NCBI RefSeq assembly: GCF_001077815.2
Contig: NZ_CP011310.1
Span: 682,001-746,000 of the forward strand
Length of the DNA: 64,000 nucleotides
Direction: 5' to 3'
Source: Aurantiacibacter atlanticus
GTDB lineage: Bacteria > Pseudomonadota > Alphaproteobacteria > Sphingomonadales > Sphingomonadaceae
Each line of letters starts with the position of its first letter. Positions within the stretch are counted from its first letter, which is position 1. The notes below the pieces were generated by a model. That model was not told where the DNA came from. It did not search any database and was given only the letters and a program-made list of their open reading frames with translations. Made by a program: the position numbers and the translations under genes. This document shows positions 50,869 to 60,478 of the stretch, piece by piece.

Positions 50869-50955
50869 CTACGCCCCGGATCGCGTCAGCATTTCTTGGC
50901 AGAAAGCCTTCGAGCTCTCCATATCTTTGGCTCTCATCATGATGCGGCTGAACAT
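50869..50955 (-). pseudogene. N-terminal remnant of a VOC (glyoxalase-like) gene
   Basis: A 28-codon frame M-F-S-R-I-M-M-R-A-K-D-M-E-S-S-K-A-F ending in TAG. It matches how VOC-family proteins begin (M-F-S-H-I-M-V-G-x-x-D-L-E-x-S-K-x-F-Y). It retains a GGGAGAAG-type ribosome binding site. In related genomes I recall a full-length VOC gene between frmA and fghA. Only the first beta-alpha unit is left here. It could also be a small translated leader for fghA. Confidence 0.5.
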
Positions 50956-51005
50956 GTGTCTTCTCCCAAAATGCTAATTGGTGGACCTTTCTTCCGGATC
51001 GCCGT

Positions 51006-52112
51006 TCAATACACCACTACGCTGCGGATGCTTTCACCTGAATGCATCAGGTCAAAGCCCTTGTTGATCTCGTCCAATGTCAGCGTGTGGGTGATCATCG
51101 GGTCGATGGCGATCTTGCCGTTCATATACCAGTCAACGATCTTGGGCACATCAGTGCGCCCCTTGGCCCCGCCAAACGCGGTGCCGCGCCAGTTGCGACC
51201 TGTGACCAGCTGGAACGGGCGGGTGGCAATTTCCTTGCCCGCTTCGGCCACGCCTATGATGATCGAAGTGCCCCAGCCCTTGTGACAGCATTCAAGTGCC
51301 TGGCGCATGACCTCGGTACTACCGGTGCAATCGAATGAGTAATCGGCCCCGCCATCAAGCATTTCGACGATATGCGCAACCACGTCTGAGGTTTCCTTGG
51401 GATTGACGAAATCGGTCATGCCGAATTTCTCGCCCCATTCTTTCTTGGCCGGGTTGAGATCGACACCCACGATGCGATCTGCACCCGCCATCTTCGCGCC
51501 TTGCAGCACGTTAAGGCCAATCCCGCCAAGCCCGAACACCACGACATTGTCGCCCGGCTTTACCTGAGCCGTATTGACCACAGCACCCACGCCCGTGGTA
51601 ACGCCGCAGCCGATGTAGCAGCTGGTTTCGAACGGCGCGTCTGTGCGGATCTTGGCGACGGCAATTTCAGGCAGTACGGTGAAGTTCGAAAAGGTCGAGC
51701 AGCCCATGTAATGATGGATCGTCTGGCCCTTGTAGGAGAAGCGGCTGGTTCCATCGGGCATCAGACCCTTGCCCTGCGTCTCACGGATTGCGCTGCACAG
51801 ATTGGTCTTGCCGCTCAGGCACATTTTGCACTGGCGACATTCGGGCGTGTAGAGCGGGATTACATGATCACCGGGCACGACGCTGGTGACGCCAGCGCCA
51901 ACCTCTCGCACAATCCCTGCGCCTTCATGGCCCAGCACGCTGGGGAACAGGCCCTCGCTGTCCAGCCCGTCCAGCGTATAGGCATCGGTGTGGCAGATGC
52001 CTGTCGCCATGATCTCTATCAGCACTTCGCCCGCCCTGGGGCCTTCAAGATCCAGCTCGACAATTTCGAGTGGCTGTTTGGCTTCGAATGCAACGGCGGC
52101 GCGGGTTTTCAT
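51006..52112 (-). CDS. frmA: S-(hydroxymethyl)glutathione dehydrogenase / class III alcohol dehydrogenase
   Basis: 368 residues from ATG 52112 with an AAGGAAG site. The catalytic-zinc Cys is in G-I-C-H-T-D, with G-H-E-G-A-G. The structural zinc cysteines are in C-R-Q-C-K-M-C then N-L-C. Class III residues and the Rossmann G-L-G-G-I-G are present. It oxidises S-hydroxymethylglutathione with NAD+, detoxifying formaldehyde. It sits between an aldehyde dehydrogenase gene and fghA on the same strand. Confidence 0.97.
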   Translation of the reverse strand: MKTRAAVAFEAKQPLEIVELDLEGPRAGEVLIEIMATGICHTDAYTLDGLDSEGLFPSVLGHEGAGIVREVGAGVTSVVPGDHVIPLYTPECRQCKMCLSGKTNLCSAIRETQGKGLMPDGTSRFSYKGQTIHHYMGCSTFSNFTVLPEIAVAKIRTDAPFETSCYIGCGVTTGVGAVVNTAQVKPGDNVVVFGLGGIGLNVLQGAKMAGADRIVGVDLNPAKKEWGEKFGMTDFVNPKETSDVVAHIVEMLDGGADYSFDCTGSTEVMRQALECCHKGWGTSIIIGVAEAGKEIATRPFQLVTGRNWRGTAFGGAKGRTDVPKIVDWYMNGKIAIDPMITHTLTLDEINKGFDLMHSGESIRSVVVY

Positions 52113-52256
52113 ATGGCTTCCTTGTGGTCTGATCGGCGCGGCAACGCCAGCTTGGCAGCTATCTGCATTATTCTCCCGCTGCGGTGATTGGTGGGCAGAG
52201 CGGGGCACTCGGTCTGAGGTGGCATAAGAATTCCCGCAGGTGTCCCCCCATGTGTC

Positions 52257-53687
52257 CTAGCCTTCGTGCACGGCCTTGATGACCATGCAGGCCTTCACGC
52301 CTTCAAGGCCGTCCTCGCTGCCATAGCCAGACCATTTCACCCCGCCAAATGGCGCATCCACGGTGGATACGCTGCTGATGTTGATCGCAAGCATCCCGGC
52401 TTCCACCTCTGCGGCGAGACGGCGACGACGGGCGGCATCCTGTGTCCAGGCATAGGCGGCAAGGCCATAGGGCAGGCGATTGGCTTCTTCGATCATCGCA
52501 TCTTCGCCCGCCATGGGGTTGAGGATGGCGACGGGACCGAAAGGTTCCTCATTCATGATCTCGGCATCAATGGGAACTTCGCTCAGCACGCTGGGCTGGT
52601 GAAAGAAGCCCTGATTGCCGATACGTTCGCCGCCTGACAGCAGCTTTCCGCCCCTTTCCTGCGCCTCGGCGATGAGACGCTGGATATTGTCGAGTCCGCG
52701 GCTATTGGCCATCGGTCCCATTTTGATGCCCTTGTCCATCCCATTGCCCACGGTGATCTTTTCTGCGCGGCTGACAAAGCCATCACGGAATCGCTCGAAC
52801 ACGTTTTCCTCGATGAGGAAGCGTGTCGGGCTGACACAGACCTGTCCTGCATTGCGATAGGCCCCATCGCACATCACATCGAGGACCTTGTCGATATCGC
52901 TGTCGCTGAACACCATTACAGGCCCGTGTCCACCCAGTTCCATCGTCGCGATCTTCAGATCTTCGGCCGCCAGTTTTGCCAGATGCTTGCCCACCGGAGT
53001 CGATCCGGTGAAGGTCAGCTTGCGGATGATGGGGGAGCCGAGAAGATGTTCGCTGACGTCGCTTGGCACGCCAAACACGCATTGCACTGCGCCGCCCGGC
53101 ACGCCCGCATCAAGCATGGCCTGGACCAGGGCGATACCGGACGCCGGTGTCTCTTCGCTTGGCTTGACGATCACGGAACATCCCGCCGCCAGAGGACCGC
53201 CGATCTTGCGCATCACATTGATCGCGGGGAAATTCCACGGCGCAAAGCCTGCCACCGGGCCGACCGGGTGATATTGCACTTCGACGCGGGAGCCTTCGGG
53301 GCGCACCAGCGTGCGACCGTAGAGGCGTTTGCACTCGCCTGCATAAAATTCGATCAAGGCTGCTGAATAGGCGACTTCGCCGCGCCCGTCGGCCAGCGGC
53401 TTGCCCTGTTCTCTTGTCAGGATCTCACCAATATCATCGGCGCGCTCGCGCAGCAGGGCAGCGGCTTTTGTGAGGATTGCGGCACGCTTGTCCGCAGGCG
53501 TTTTACGCCATTCGTGGAAGCCACGTTGCGCCGCTTCAAGCGCGCGGTCGAGATCGTTGGCGGTCGCGTGGGGCAGCGTGCCAATCACCTCTTCAGTGGC
53601 CGGATTGATGACCTCTTCGCTGGTACGTCCGTCACCGGAAAGCTGTTCTCCGTCAATCAGCAGGTGCAAGTCGGGATAGTCGGTCAT
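52257..53687 (-). CDS. NAD(P)-dependent aldehyde dehydrogenase (succinate-semialdehyde dehydrogenase-like)
   Basis: 476 residues from ATG 53687 with an AGGAG site. Catalytic Glu in M-E-L-G-G-H-G-P and nucleophile Cys in A-G-Q-V-C-V-S-P-T-R. The conserved A-P-W-N-F-P-A and G-S-T-P-V-G-K-H are present. The R at C-V-S-P-T-R fits the succinate-semialdehyde subgroup, but the substrate is not proven. It precedes frmA by 144 nt on the same strand and may belong to the aldehyde-detoxification locus. Confidence 0.92.
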   Translation of the reverse strand: MTDYPDLHLLIDGEQLSGDGRTSEEVINPATEEVIGTLPHATANDLDRALEAAQRGFHEWRKTPADKRAAILTKAAALLRERADDIGEILTREQGKPLADGRGEVAYSAALIEFYAGECKRLYGRTLVRPEGSRVEVQYHPVGPVAGFAPWNFPAINVMRKIGGPLAAGCSVIVKPSEETPASGIALVQAMLDAGVPGGAVQCVFGVPSDVSEHLLGSPIIRKLTFTGSTPVGKHLAKLAAEDLKIATMELGGHGPVMVFSDSDIDKVLDVMCDGAYRNAGQVCVSPTRFLIEENVFERFRDGFVSRAEKITVGNGMDKGIKMGPMANSRGLDNIQRLIAEAQERGGKLLSGGERIGNQGFFHQPSVLSEVPIDAEIMNEEPFGPVAILNPMAGEDAMIEEANRLPYGLAAYAWTQDAARRRRLAAEVEAGMLAINISSVSTVDAPFGGVKWSGYGSEDGLEGVKACMVIKAVHEG

Positions 53688-53805
53688 ATAATCTCCTGTA
53701 TCGCCCCATATCCGCATCCCCCCTCTCCGCTTCAAGCGATTTTGCGGAAACATCGCCATGCCTTGTGAAGGCAAGGTTCAGGAAGATGGCCTAGATACAC
53801 GTCCC

Positions 53806-54183
53806 ATGACACGCATCATCCCTGTTTTCGCCGCCCTGCTTGCCGCCGCTCCGCCCGCCGCCCTTGCACAGGATGCCGCGCCAAGAGAGCAGGTTGCCAT
53901 GCCGCAGATCAGTCTTGAGCATCGCGCGCTTTTGCGCTGTTCGGCGGCCTTTGCGCTGATTGCGCATGGGCAGGCCAATGGGAATGAAGCGGCGCAGGCC
54001 TATCCCGACATGGCAGAGCGCGGACGTGAATTCTTCGTACGTGCATCAGCCAAGGTGATGGATGAAGCGGGACTGGACCGGGTGCAGTTGGAGCATGCGA
54101 TGTCGGCCGAAGCGCAGGAATTGTGGGATACAGGCACACTGGATCAGGTCGTGCCGTCCTGCCTTGCGCTTTTGCAGGGATAA
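53806..54183 (+). CDS. Small exported protein of unknown function
   Basis: 125 residues from ATG 53806 with a signal peptide (cut after A-L-A at residue 21). The mature part is helical and has two cysteines (L-L-R-C-S-A and V-P-S-C-L-A) that could form a disulfide in the periplasm. No known domain is recognised. A similar short protein next to a GST gene is familiar from sphingomonad genomes, but no function can be assigned. Confidence 0.7.
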   Translation: MTRIIPVFAALLAAAPPAALAQDAAPREQVAMPQISLEHRALLRCSAAFALIAHGQANGNEAAQAYPDMAERGREFFVRASAKVMDEAGLDRVQLEHAMSAEAQELWDTGTLDQVVPSCLALLQG

Positions 54184-54240
54184 GTCGCCACCTCTATGCT
54201 GGACCAAGGTGCGCCCTTGGGGCATTAGCATGGTCGAACT

Positions 54241-54912
54241 ATGTGGCACCTTTATCATTTCCCGCTTTGTCCGTTCAGCCGCAAGGTGCAGCTCTCGCTC
54301 GGAGAGAAATCCATCGGCTATGATCTTGTCACGCTTTATCCGTGGGACGCGGGCGAGGAATTTCGCCGCCTGAACCCGGCGGGCCGGGTGCCCGTGTTGC
54401 ATGATTCGGACAAGAAGGTGACGCTGATCGACAGCCAGGCGATCTGCGAATATCTGGAAGAGACGGTGGCAGACCGCCCTCTAATCATCGGATCGGCGCG
54501 GGCGCGGGCTGAAATTCGCCGGCTTGTCGCGCTGTTCGATGAGAGTTTTTATGCCGATATCACCGGGCCGCTGCTGCACGAAAAGATGAAAAAGCGACTG
54601 GTTCTGCGGCAATCGCCTGATAGCCGGACCTTGCGTGAATGCATGCGATTGCTGCACGAACATCTCGATTATATCGATTGGCTGGTTGATAATCGCCGCT
54701 GGATCGCCGGCGCTCAGCTGACTCTTGCAGATTTTTCTGCCGCTGCGCAGCTTTCTGTTGTCGATTATCTCGACGGAATCGACTGGTCAGACCATGAGAG
54801 CGCGCATGGCTGGTATCGCGTGATCAAGAGCCGTCCGAGCTTTGCCCCCCTACTGCGCCAGAAGATGGATGGCTTGCCAGCGCCCCGGCATTATGCCGAC
54901 GTAAATGCTTGA
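54241..54912 (+). CDS. Glutathione S-transferase family protein
   Basis: 223 residues. The thioredoxin-like N-terminal domain starts L-Y-H-F-P-L-C-P-F-S-R-K, with Cys and Ser at the glutathione site, then G-R-V-P-V-L and D-S-Q-A-I-C-E-Y-L. The helical C-terminal domain ends with the folding motif A-Q-L-T-L-A-D-F-S-A-A. It probably conjugates or reduces electrophiles with glutathione. The substrate is unknown. It lies 57 nt after a small exported protein on the same strand. Confidence 0.92.
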   Translation: MWHLYHFPLCPFSRKVQLSLGEKSIGYDLVTLYPWDAGEEFRRLNPAGRVPVLHDSDKKVTLIDSQAICEYLEETVADRPLIIGSARARAEIRRLVALFDESFYADITGPLLHEKMKKRLVLRQSPDSRTLRECMRLLHEHLDYIDWLVDNRRWIAGAQLTLADFSAAAQLSVVDYLDGIDWSDHESAHGWYRVIKSRPSFAPLLRQKMDGLPAPRHYADVNA

Positions 54913-55087
54913 TTAGCTTTGCGCACAGCTCCGCTGGCGCTTGCGCAAGGGGCTGCTGCGATCCGCTGACAAAGACGAGATGCGTCTAGCCGTTCGGCCT
55001 TGCGGAACGCCATCGCCGCTCCGATATCCGATTGGATAATGATGGTTCCGGGTGCGGACGCATCTGGAATGAAAAGGGACGTAGATT

Positions 55088-55498
55088 ATGACTGACAAGA
55101 TCACGCTCACACAGGCCGAATGGCAGGAAAAGCTGACGCCCGAACAATACCACGTCCTGCGCGAAGCCGGGACAGAGCGGGCCTTCACCGGCAAATATGA
55201 AAAGAACAAGGCGGAAGGCATTTACAAATGCGCCGGTTGCGGACTGCCGGTATTTTCCAGCGACAGCAAATATGACAGCGGTTCTGGCTGGCCCAGCTTT
55301 ACCGCGCCGACAGAAGGTGATGCAGTCGAAATGAACCAGGATAGCTCGCACGGCATGGTCCGCACAGAAGTCGTCTGCGCACGCTGCGAAGGCCATCTTG
55401 GCCATGTTTTTCCAGATGGGCCGGGGCCTGAAGGGCTGCGATATTGCGTCAACAGCGCCTCGCTCGCCTTCGAACCGGAGGATAAGCCAGACGCGTGA
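55088..55498 (+). CDS. msrB: Peptide-methionine (R)-S-oxide reductase
   Basis: 136 residues. Zinc cysteines in C-A-G-C-G and C-A-R-C-E-G, G-S-G-W-P-S-F and the catalytic Cys in R-Y-C-V-N-S-A-S-L. All are standard for MsrB, which repairs the R form of methionine sulfoxide. There is no signal peptide, so it is cytoplasmic. It is a single gene between GST and PBP1A. Confidence 0.97.
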   Translation: MTDKITLTQAEWQEKLTPEQYHVLREAGTERAFTGKYEKNKAEGIYKCAGCGLPVFSSDSKYDSGSGWPSFTAPTEGDAVEMNQDSSHGMVRTEVVCARCEGHLGHVFPDGPGPEGLRYCVNSASLAFEPEDKPDA

Positions 55499-55599
55499 GG
55501 TTGGCTGCCGTTCACGCATCGTTACAGATGCATGATGCATGCCCCCGGCTTCGCGGGACTGCGTTTTTGAAGATTGCGTTGGCGGGATTATAAGGGCTG

Positions 55600-57810
55600 A
55601 TGGCCAAATATCGGGGCGGGCGCTCCAGCAAGTCTGACAAGCGCAAGGCGCAGCCCGGCGGATTCAAGGCCGGTTTATGGCTATGGGCCAAGCGAATTGT
55701 CGTCGGAGGCATATTCATCGCCATCCTTGGCGGGATCGGTGTTTTTACGTCGGTCTATTTTGCGGCACAATCCATGCCGTCCTTCACGTCCCTGAAGCAG
55801 AGCCAGAACGGGCAGACCATTCTGGTGCGCGCGCGTGATGGTTCTGAAATCGTGGAGCTCGGCCCCAGCTATGGCCAATGGGTCGATGCAAGAGACATTC
55901 CGCAGGTGATGAAGGATGCGATGGTGTCCGTAGAGGACCACCGCTTCTATTCGCATTTCGGGGTTGATCCTGTCGGACTGGCACGCGCGGTTTATAATGC
56001 CACGCTGGAAGACCGGCAGGTAAGCGCCACGTCCACCATCAGCCAGCAGCTGGCGCGCAATATCTTCCTCAATTCCAACCGCACACTCGACCGCAAGCTG
56101 CGAGAAGCTGTGCTGGCGATGGCGCTGGAATGGAATTTCTCCAAGGATCAGATCCTCGAACTTTATCTCAACAAGGTCTATTTCGGCGGCGGCGCTTACG
56201 GGATTGACAGCGCCAGCCGCAAGTTCTTCAGCCACGCCGCGAATGAATTGAGCCTTGAAGAAGCCGCCATCATCGCCGGATTGGTAAAGGCGCCCAGCCG
56301 CTATTCCCCCACTGCAGATATTGATGCCGCGGTAAGCCGGGCCAATGTCGTGATTGGCCAGATGGTCCGTTATGGCGATCTTGATCCTGCTGTGGCGCGA
56401 CAGGTGGATGTCGATGCGGTAAACTTGCGCGAGGATATGGGGCAGAACTCAATCCGTTATTTCACCGATTGGGCGCTACCCCAGCTTGATCTGCTGCTGC
56501 CCAACAGCGTCGGTTTTGAACCGATCGAAGTGTGGACCACGATTGATGTCGGCATGCAGCGCGCAGCAACCACGGCGGTACAATCCAATGTGCCCGATGA
56601 AGCGCAGGGGGCGATGGTCAGCCTTGACCGCGATGGCGCTGTGCTGGCGCTGGTTGGCGGTACCGATTACGTTACCAGCAATTATAACCGCGCGACCGAT
56701 GCGCTGCGCCAGCCCGGCTCATCATTCAAATTGTTCGTCTACCTCGCCGCGCTGGAAGCCGGCTATACGCCCGATGATCGCGTGCAGGATGTGCCCGTGA
56801 CCATCAACGGCTGGAGCCCGCGCAATTCGGGCGGAAATTATGCGGGCGAAATTGATGTCCGCACTGCCTTTGCCTATTCGAAAAACTCGGTCGCGGCGCA
56901 ATTGGGCAATGAGGTCGGCTTTTCCAACGTCGCCTCCATGGCGCGGCGGTTTGGCATCACATCGCAGATTTCCACCTATCCCTCTATGGTGCTGGGATCG
57001 TCTGAAGTGCGCCTTATTGATATGGCGCGCGCCTTTGCCGCAGTATCGGCGGGCGGACAATCGGTGGAGCCTTATGGCATCGTCAAGGTGACCACGGCGG
57101 ATGGCGAGGAGATATATCGTCATCAGCAGGCCCGCAGCTATCGCCTGGTGCCAGATTACGTGGCGGCAGGGATCACCGATCTCTTACAGACCGCAGTTGC
57201 CACAGGTACTGGCCGCGCAGCGCAGATCGGCCGGCCCGTGGCGGGTAAGACAGGCACCACCAACACCAATCGCGATGGTTATTTCGTCGGCTTTTCCAGC
57301 GGGATTACCACCGGCGTCTGGATGGGCCGCGATGATAATGAACGGGTGGCCGGATTGCAGGGTGGCACTGCACCTGCGCGCGCCTTTGCCGCGTTTATGC
57401 GCTATGCTGTGCGTGACCGGCCAGAGGAAGAATTCGATACCGATTTGCAATTGCCGCAATGGCAATTGGAGCCCGATGACGAATTCTACATGGGCGAAGA
57501 AGACGATTATTATTACTACATTGACGATCAGGGCAATCTGGTGGAGCCGGGCCGCACCCGCAGCCCGCGCGATGATGGCTTTGATGTCGAAGGCGAAGGA
57601 TCGAATGTTCGGCGTGATCCGCTTGATCCGCGCGGACTAGAAAATTCCAACCAGCGTCCCGGCACGGTCAGTCCCGATTCAAATCAGCAGAAGCCTCCGC
57701 CCGCTGCTAGCGATGATTTCCTTGAGCGGGCGACCGGACAGGATGTGCCGGGCGACCAGCCACGCCAGCGGCAAAGCTCAGACGATTTGCTGACCGAACG
57801 GCGCTATTAG
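55600..57810 (+). CDS. Penicillin-binding protein 1A (bifunctional transglycosylase/transpeptidase)
   Basis: 736 residues. One N-terminal transmembrane helix (about 30-52), then a GT51 transglycosylase with E-D-H-R-F-Y-S-H-F-G-V-D and T-I-S-Q-Q-L-A-R-N. The transpeptidase has the S-x-x-K in G-S-S-F-K, Y-S-K-N-S, and K-T-G-T-T-N. The last 100 residues are acidic and Tyr/Pro-rich (D-D-Y-Y-Y-Y-I-D-D), probably disordered. It polymerises and cross-links peptidoglycan. A strong hairpin separates it from degP. Confidence 0.96.
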   Translation: MAKYRGGRSSKSDKRKAQPGGFKAGLWLWAKRIVVGGIFIAILGGIGVFTSVYFAAQSMPSFTSLKQSQNGQTILVRARDGSEIVELGPSYGQWVDARDIPQVMKDAMVSVEDHRFYSHFGVDPVGLARAVYNATLEDRQVSATSTISQQLARNIFLNSNRTLDRKLREAVLAMALEWNFSKDQILELYLNKVYFGGGAYGIDSASRKFFSHAANELSLEEAAIIAGLVKAPSRYSPTADIDAAVSRANVVIGQMVRYGDLDPAVARQVDVDAVNLREDMGQNSIRYFTDWALPQLDLLLPNSVGFEPIEVWTTIDVGMQRAATTAVQSNVPDEAQGAMVSLDRDGAVLALVGGTDYVTSNYNRATDALRQPGSSFKLFVYLAALEAGYTPDDRVQDVPVTINGWSPRNSGGNYAGEIDVRTAFAYSKNSVAAQLGNEVGFSNVASMARRFGITSQISTYPSMVLGSSEVRLIDMARAFAAVSAGGQSVEPYGIVKVTTADGEEIYRHQQARSYRLVPDYVAAGITDLLQTAVATGTGRAAQIGRPVAGKTGTTNTNRDGYFVGFSSGITTGVWMGRDDNERVAGLQGGTAPARAFAAFMRYAVRDRPEEEFDTDLQLPQWQLEPDDEFYMGEEDDYYYYIDDQGNLVEPGRTRSPRDDGFDVEGEGSNVRRDPLDPRGLENSNQRPGTVSPDSNQQKPPPAASDDFLERATGQDVPGDQPRQRQSSDDLLTERRY

Positions 57811-57901
57811 GCGACCAATGCCAGCTGGGCGGCACGCGCATTTATACCAGTGATAGGTTGTAAAAGTCCGGTCGGCATGTCTGCCTGCCGGGAGCAAGGC
57901 T

Positions 57902-57941
57902 GCCCTCCCTTCGCCACACCAAATGGTGAAAAAGGGAGGGC
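57902..57941. terminator. Shared terminator hairpin between PBP1A and degP
   Basis: GCCCTCCCTT (57902-57911) pairs perfectly with AAGGGAGGGC (57932-57941), with an inner CACCA/TGGTG stem. It stands between two convergent genes. The minus-strand side carries TTTTT inside the stem-loop region. It is probably bidirectional. Confidence 0.7.
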
Positions 57942-57948
57942 GTCGCCT

Positions 57949-59493
57949 TTAATCGTCGTTGAGGCGGACCGGCACCGATTGCGGCTGCCCGCGACGTGCC
58001 TGCACGCGCAACAGCACAGCGCCACGGCCTTCGGAACGCGCGCTCGCAATTATCTGCTCCAGCGCTTCAAGCGTGGGTACGGGGCGACCATTGGCCGCCA
58101 GGATCATCACGCCGCGTGTCAGGCCGCGCCGCGCAGCATCGGAATTGGCTGCGACGCCGGTAATCGCAAGGCCCTGCGTATCGGCTGAAACACCAAGCTG
58201 ACGGGCAATCGTTGCGTCGATGGGAATCGCCTGCAACCCCAGGGCGTCCTCCACAAGGCTGCTTGTATCGCCGGGAGTCATGCCGGATTCCGTCTCGTCT
58301 TCATCATCGAAGATCTGCTGCTGGCGCAGCTCCTCCTCGCTCGGGCGGCGGCCGACGGTGATGTTTATGCGGCGGCGCTCGCCATTGCGGAGATAGGTCA
58401 AGGGGACAGATGTGCCCGGCGCAATATTGGCGACGATGAAGGACAGCGTGTTTTCCGGTGTAATAGTCTGGTCGTCAACTGACAGCACAACGTCGCCGGC
58501 GCGGAGACCCGCCTGCTCGGCAGGCTCGCCCGGCTGGACCATTTGCACCAGCTCGCCGCGATCCTTATCAATGCCAAGAGCTTCAGCAATATCGGCATTC
58601 ACCGGCTGGATCTGGACGCCCAGATAACCGCGCTCAATTTCCTCGCCAGCGATAAGCTGGTTGACGATTGGCGCAGCGACCTCAGCAGGAATGGCAAGGC
58701 CGATGCCTACGCTCCCGCCCGAAGGTGACAGAATGGCATTATTGATGCCGATGACATTGCCTTGCATATCGAACAGCGGACCACCCGAATTGCCGCGATT
58801 GATGGCGGCATCGGTCTGGATAAACCGATCATACGCGCCCGAACCGACATTGCGCAGCACCGAAGAAACGATACCGCTGGTCACCGTCCCGCCAAGGCCA
58901 AAGGGATTGCCGATAGCGATGACCCAATCGCCCACGCGGGCCTCGGCAGAATTGCCGAAACGCACGAAGGGGAACGGTTCCGACCGGTCGATCTTGAGGA
59001 CGGCAAGATCACTTTGCGGATCGGTGCCGACCAGTTCTGCGGGATATTCCGTGCCATCGGGTAGGGTAACAGTCACTTCTTCCAGACGCGCCCGTGCATC
59101 AGGGCTGACGACGTGGTTATTGGTGACGACATAGCCATCGGCTGACACGATAAAGCCCGATCCCAGCGAGGTCGCTTCGCGTGTTTGCGGACCATTGTTA
59201 TTCGGCTGTCGGCGGTTGAAGAACTGGCCGAACGGGGTGCCCGCAAAGGGATTGGCCTGCGTTTCTACCGTGATTGATTGCCGTGTGGAAATATTCACCA
59301 CCGCTGGCTGCAATTGCTCGGTCAGATCGGCAAAACTGGCAGGGGCCCCGGCACGCGGAACAACATTGTCCATTTCCACCCGGTCGTTCTGCGCAACCTG
59401 CGCGCCCGCCGGATTGCCGGTAATCAACGAGATGGCCGCCCCGCCGATCAGCAGGGCTGAGGTGATGCCGTAAGAATAGCGCACTGGCTTCAC
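57949..59493 (-). CDS. degP: Do/DegP family periplasmic serine protease
   Basis: 514 residues with an N-terminal export segment. The trypsin-like triad is visible: His in T-N-N-H-V-V, Asp in S-D-L-A-V-L-K, Ser in R-G-N-S-G-G-P-L-F. Two PDZ domains follow, the first starting E-R-G-Y-L-G-V-Q and the second at the C-terminus. DegP degrades and chaperones misfolded envelope proteins. It lies downstream of hflK-hflC, the usual alphaproteobacterial order, with a 123-nt gap. Confidence 0.96.
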   Translation of the reverse strand: MKPVRYSYGITSALLIGGAAISLITGNPAGAQVAQNDRVEMDNVVPRAGAPASFADLTEQLQPAVVNISTRQSITVETQANPFAGTPFGQFFNRRQPNNNGPQTREATSLGSGFIVSADGYVVTNNHVVSPDARARLEEVTVTLPDGTEYPAELVGTDPQSDLAVLKIDRSEPFPFVRFGNSAEARVGDWVIAIGNPFGLGGTVTSGIVSSVLRNVGSGAYDRFIQTDAAINRGNSGGPLFDMQGNVIGINNAILSPSGGSVGIGLAIPAEVAAPIVNQLIAGEEIERGYLGVQIQPVNADIAEALGIDKDRGELVQMVQPGEPAEQAGLRAGDVVLSVDDQTITPENTLSFIVANIAPGTSVPLTYLRNGERRRINITVGRRPSEEELRQQQIFDDEDETESGMTPGDTSSLVEDALGLQAIPIDATIARQLGVSADTQGLAITGVAANSDAARRGLTRGVMILAANGRPVPTLEALEQIIASARSEGRGAVLLRVQARRGQPQSVPVRLNDD

Positions 59494-59616
59494 GTCCTTG
59501 TCTTCCTCTTGTCTAATTCAATCTCGCAGGACTGACCTGCATGAATTCGGTTTGTCCCGCTCCGGCTTCCAGCGCAAGGCGGCTGAACCGCCCTTTAACG
59601 ACAAATGTAATCGAAT

Positions 59617-60477
59617 TTATCGACCGCCCTGGAACTGACGCAGATAATCATTGTCGGGGCTGAGAATAACGGAACTTTCGCCCACATTTTCTTCCCCGTT
59701 TCGAGCCGGGCCGAAGGTTTCACGATAGCTCTGCATGGCGCGGTAGAAATCGTAGAACCCTGGGTCTTGATTATAGGCCGAAGCATAGATTTCTGCGGCG
59801 TTGGCCGAAGCTTCTGCCCGAATGATCTGCGCATCGCGGCGGCCGCCTGCGCGGATCGTCTCGGCTTCTTCCTGCCTTTCGGACCGCATCCGGTTGAATG
59901 CAGCGTTGAGCGGCGTGCCCTGCGGCAAATCGGCGCGCTTGATGCGCACATCAAGAACCTGCGCACCATATTGCCGCGCCTGTTCGTCAAGTTGGTCACG
60001 GATATTGGTCATCGCGGTGCCACGTTCCGGTGTCAGCAGACTGGCAAAGGTCCGCCGGCCCAATTCCTGGCGCAGAACCGAGGTGAGGATCTGGTTGAGC
60101 TGGTTTTCCAGCCGGTCTTCACTCCCGACGCGCTCCACGAACAGAACCGGATCGAAAATCCGGTAACGGGCATAGGCATCGACCTCCAGGCGCTGCTGAT
60201 CGTTCGACAGCACGGTTTCGCTTTCCATGTCGAGATCCATGATCCGCCGGTCGACGAATTGCATCCGTTCCACCAACGGCAGGCGATACCATACGCCTGC
60301 GGTTTCCCCGAAATCGCTGTCAGGGAAGAACTGGTTGATCACCTCGACCGGTTCACCTGTGCGGATTTTCACCGCCTGATGGGTTTCGGGAACGATCACG
60401 ATCGTGCTGAGCGCAGCCACGATGAGCACGGCGACGGCAAGTATGGATGCCTTATGGTTTTGCCAGATAGTGTCCAT
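59617..60477 (-). CDS. hflC: Protease modulator HflC
   Basis: 286 residues with an N-terminal transmembrane helix (about 13-30) and a SPFH/band-7 domain (P-E-T-H-Q-A-V-K-I-R-T-G). A C-terminal helical coiled part contains R-S-E-R-Q-E-E-A and A-E-A-S-A-N-A-A-E-I-Y. It forms a membrane cage with HflK around FtsH and modulates its proteolysis. Its start is 1 nt after the hflK stop. Confidence 0.95.
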   Translation of the reverse strand: MDTIWQNHKASILAVAVLIVAALSTIVIVPETHQAVKIRTGEPVEVINQFFPDSDFGETAGVWYRLPLVERMQFVDRRIMDLDMESETVLSNDQQRLEVDAYARYRIFDPVLFVERVGSEDRLENQLNQILTSVLRQELGRRTFASLLTPERGTAMTNIRDQLDEQARQYGAQVLDVRIKRADLPQGTPLNAAFNRMRSERQEEAETIRAGGRRDAQIIRAEASANAAEIYASAYNQDPGFYDFYRAMQSYRETFGPARNGEENVGESSVILSPDNDYLRQFQGGR

Positions 60478-60478
60478 C

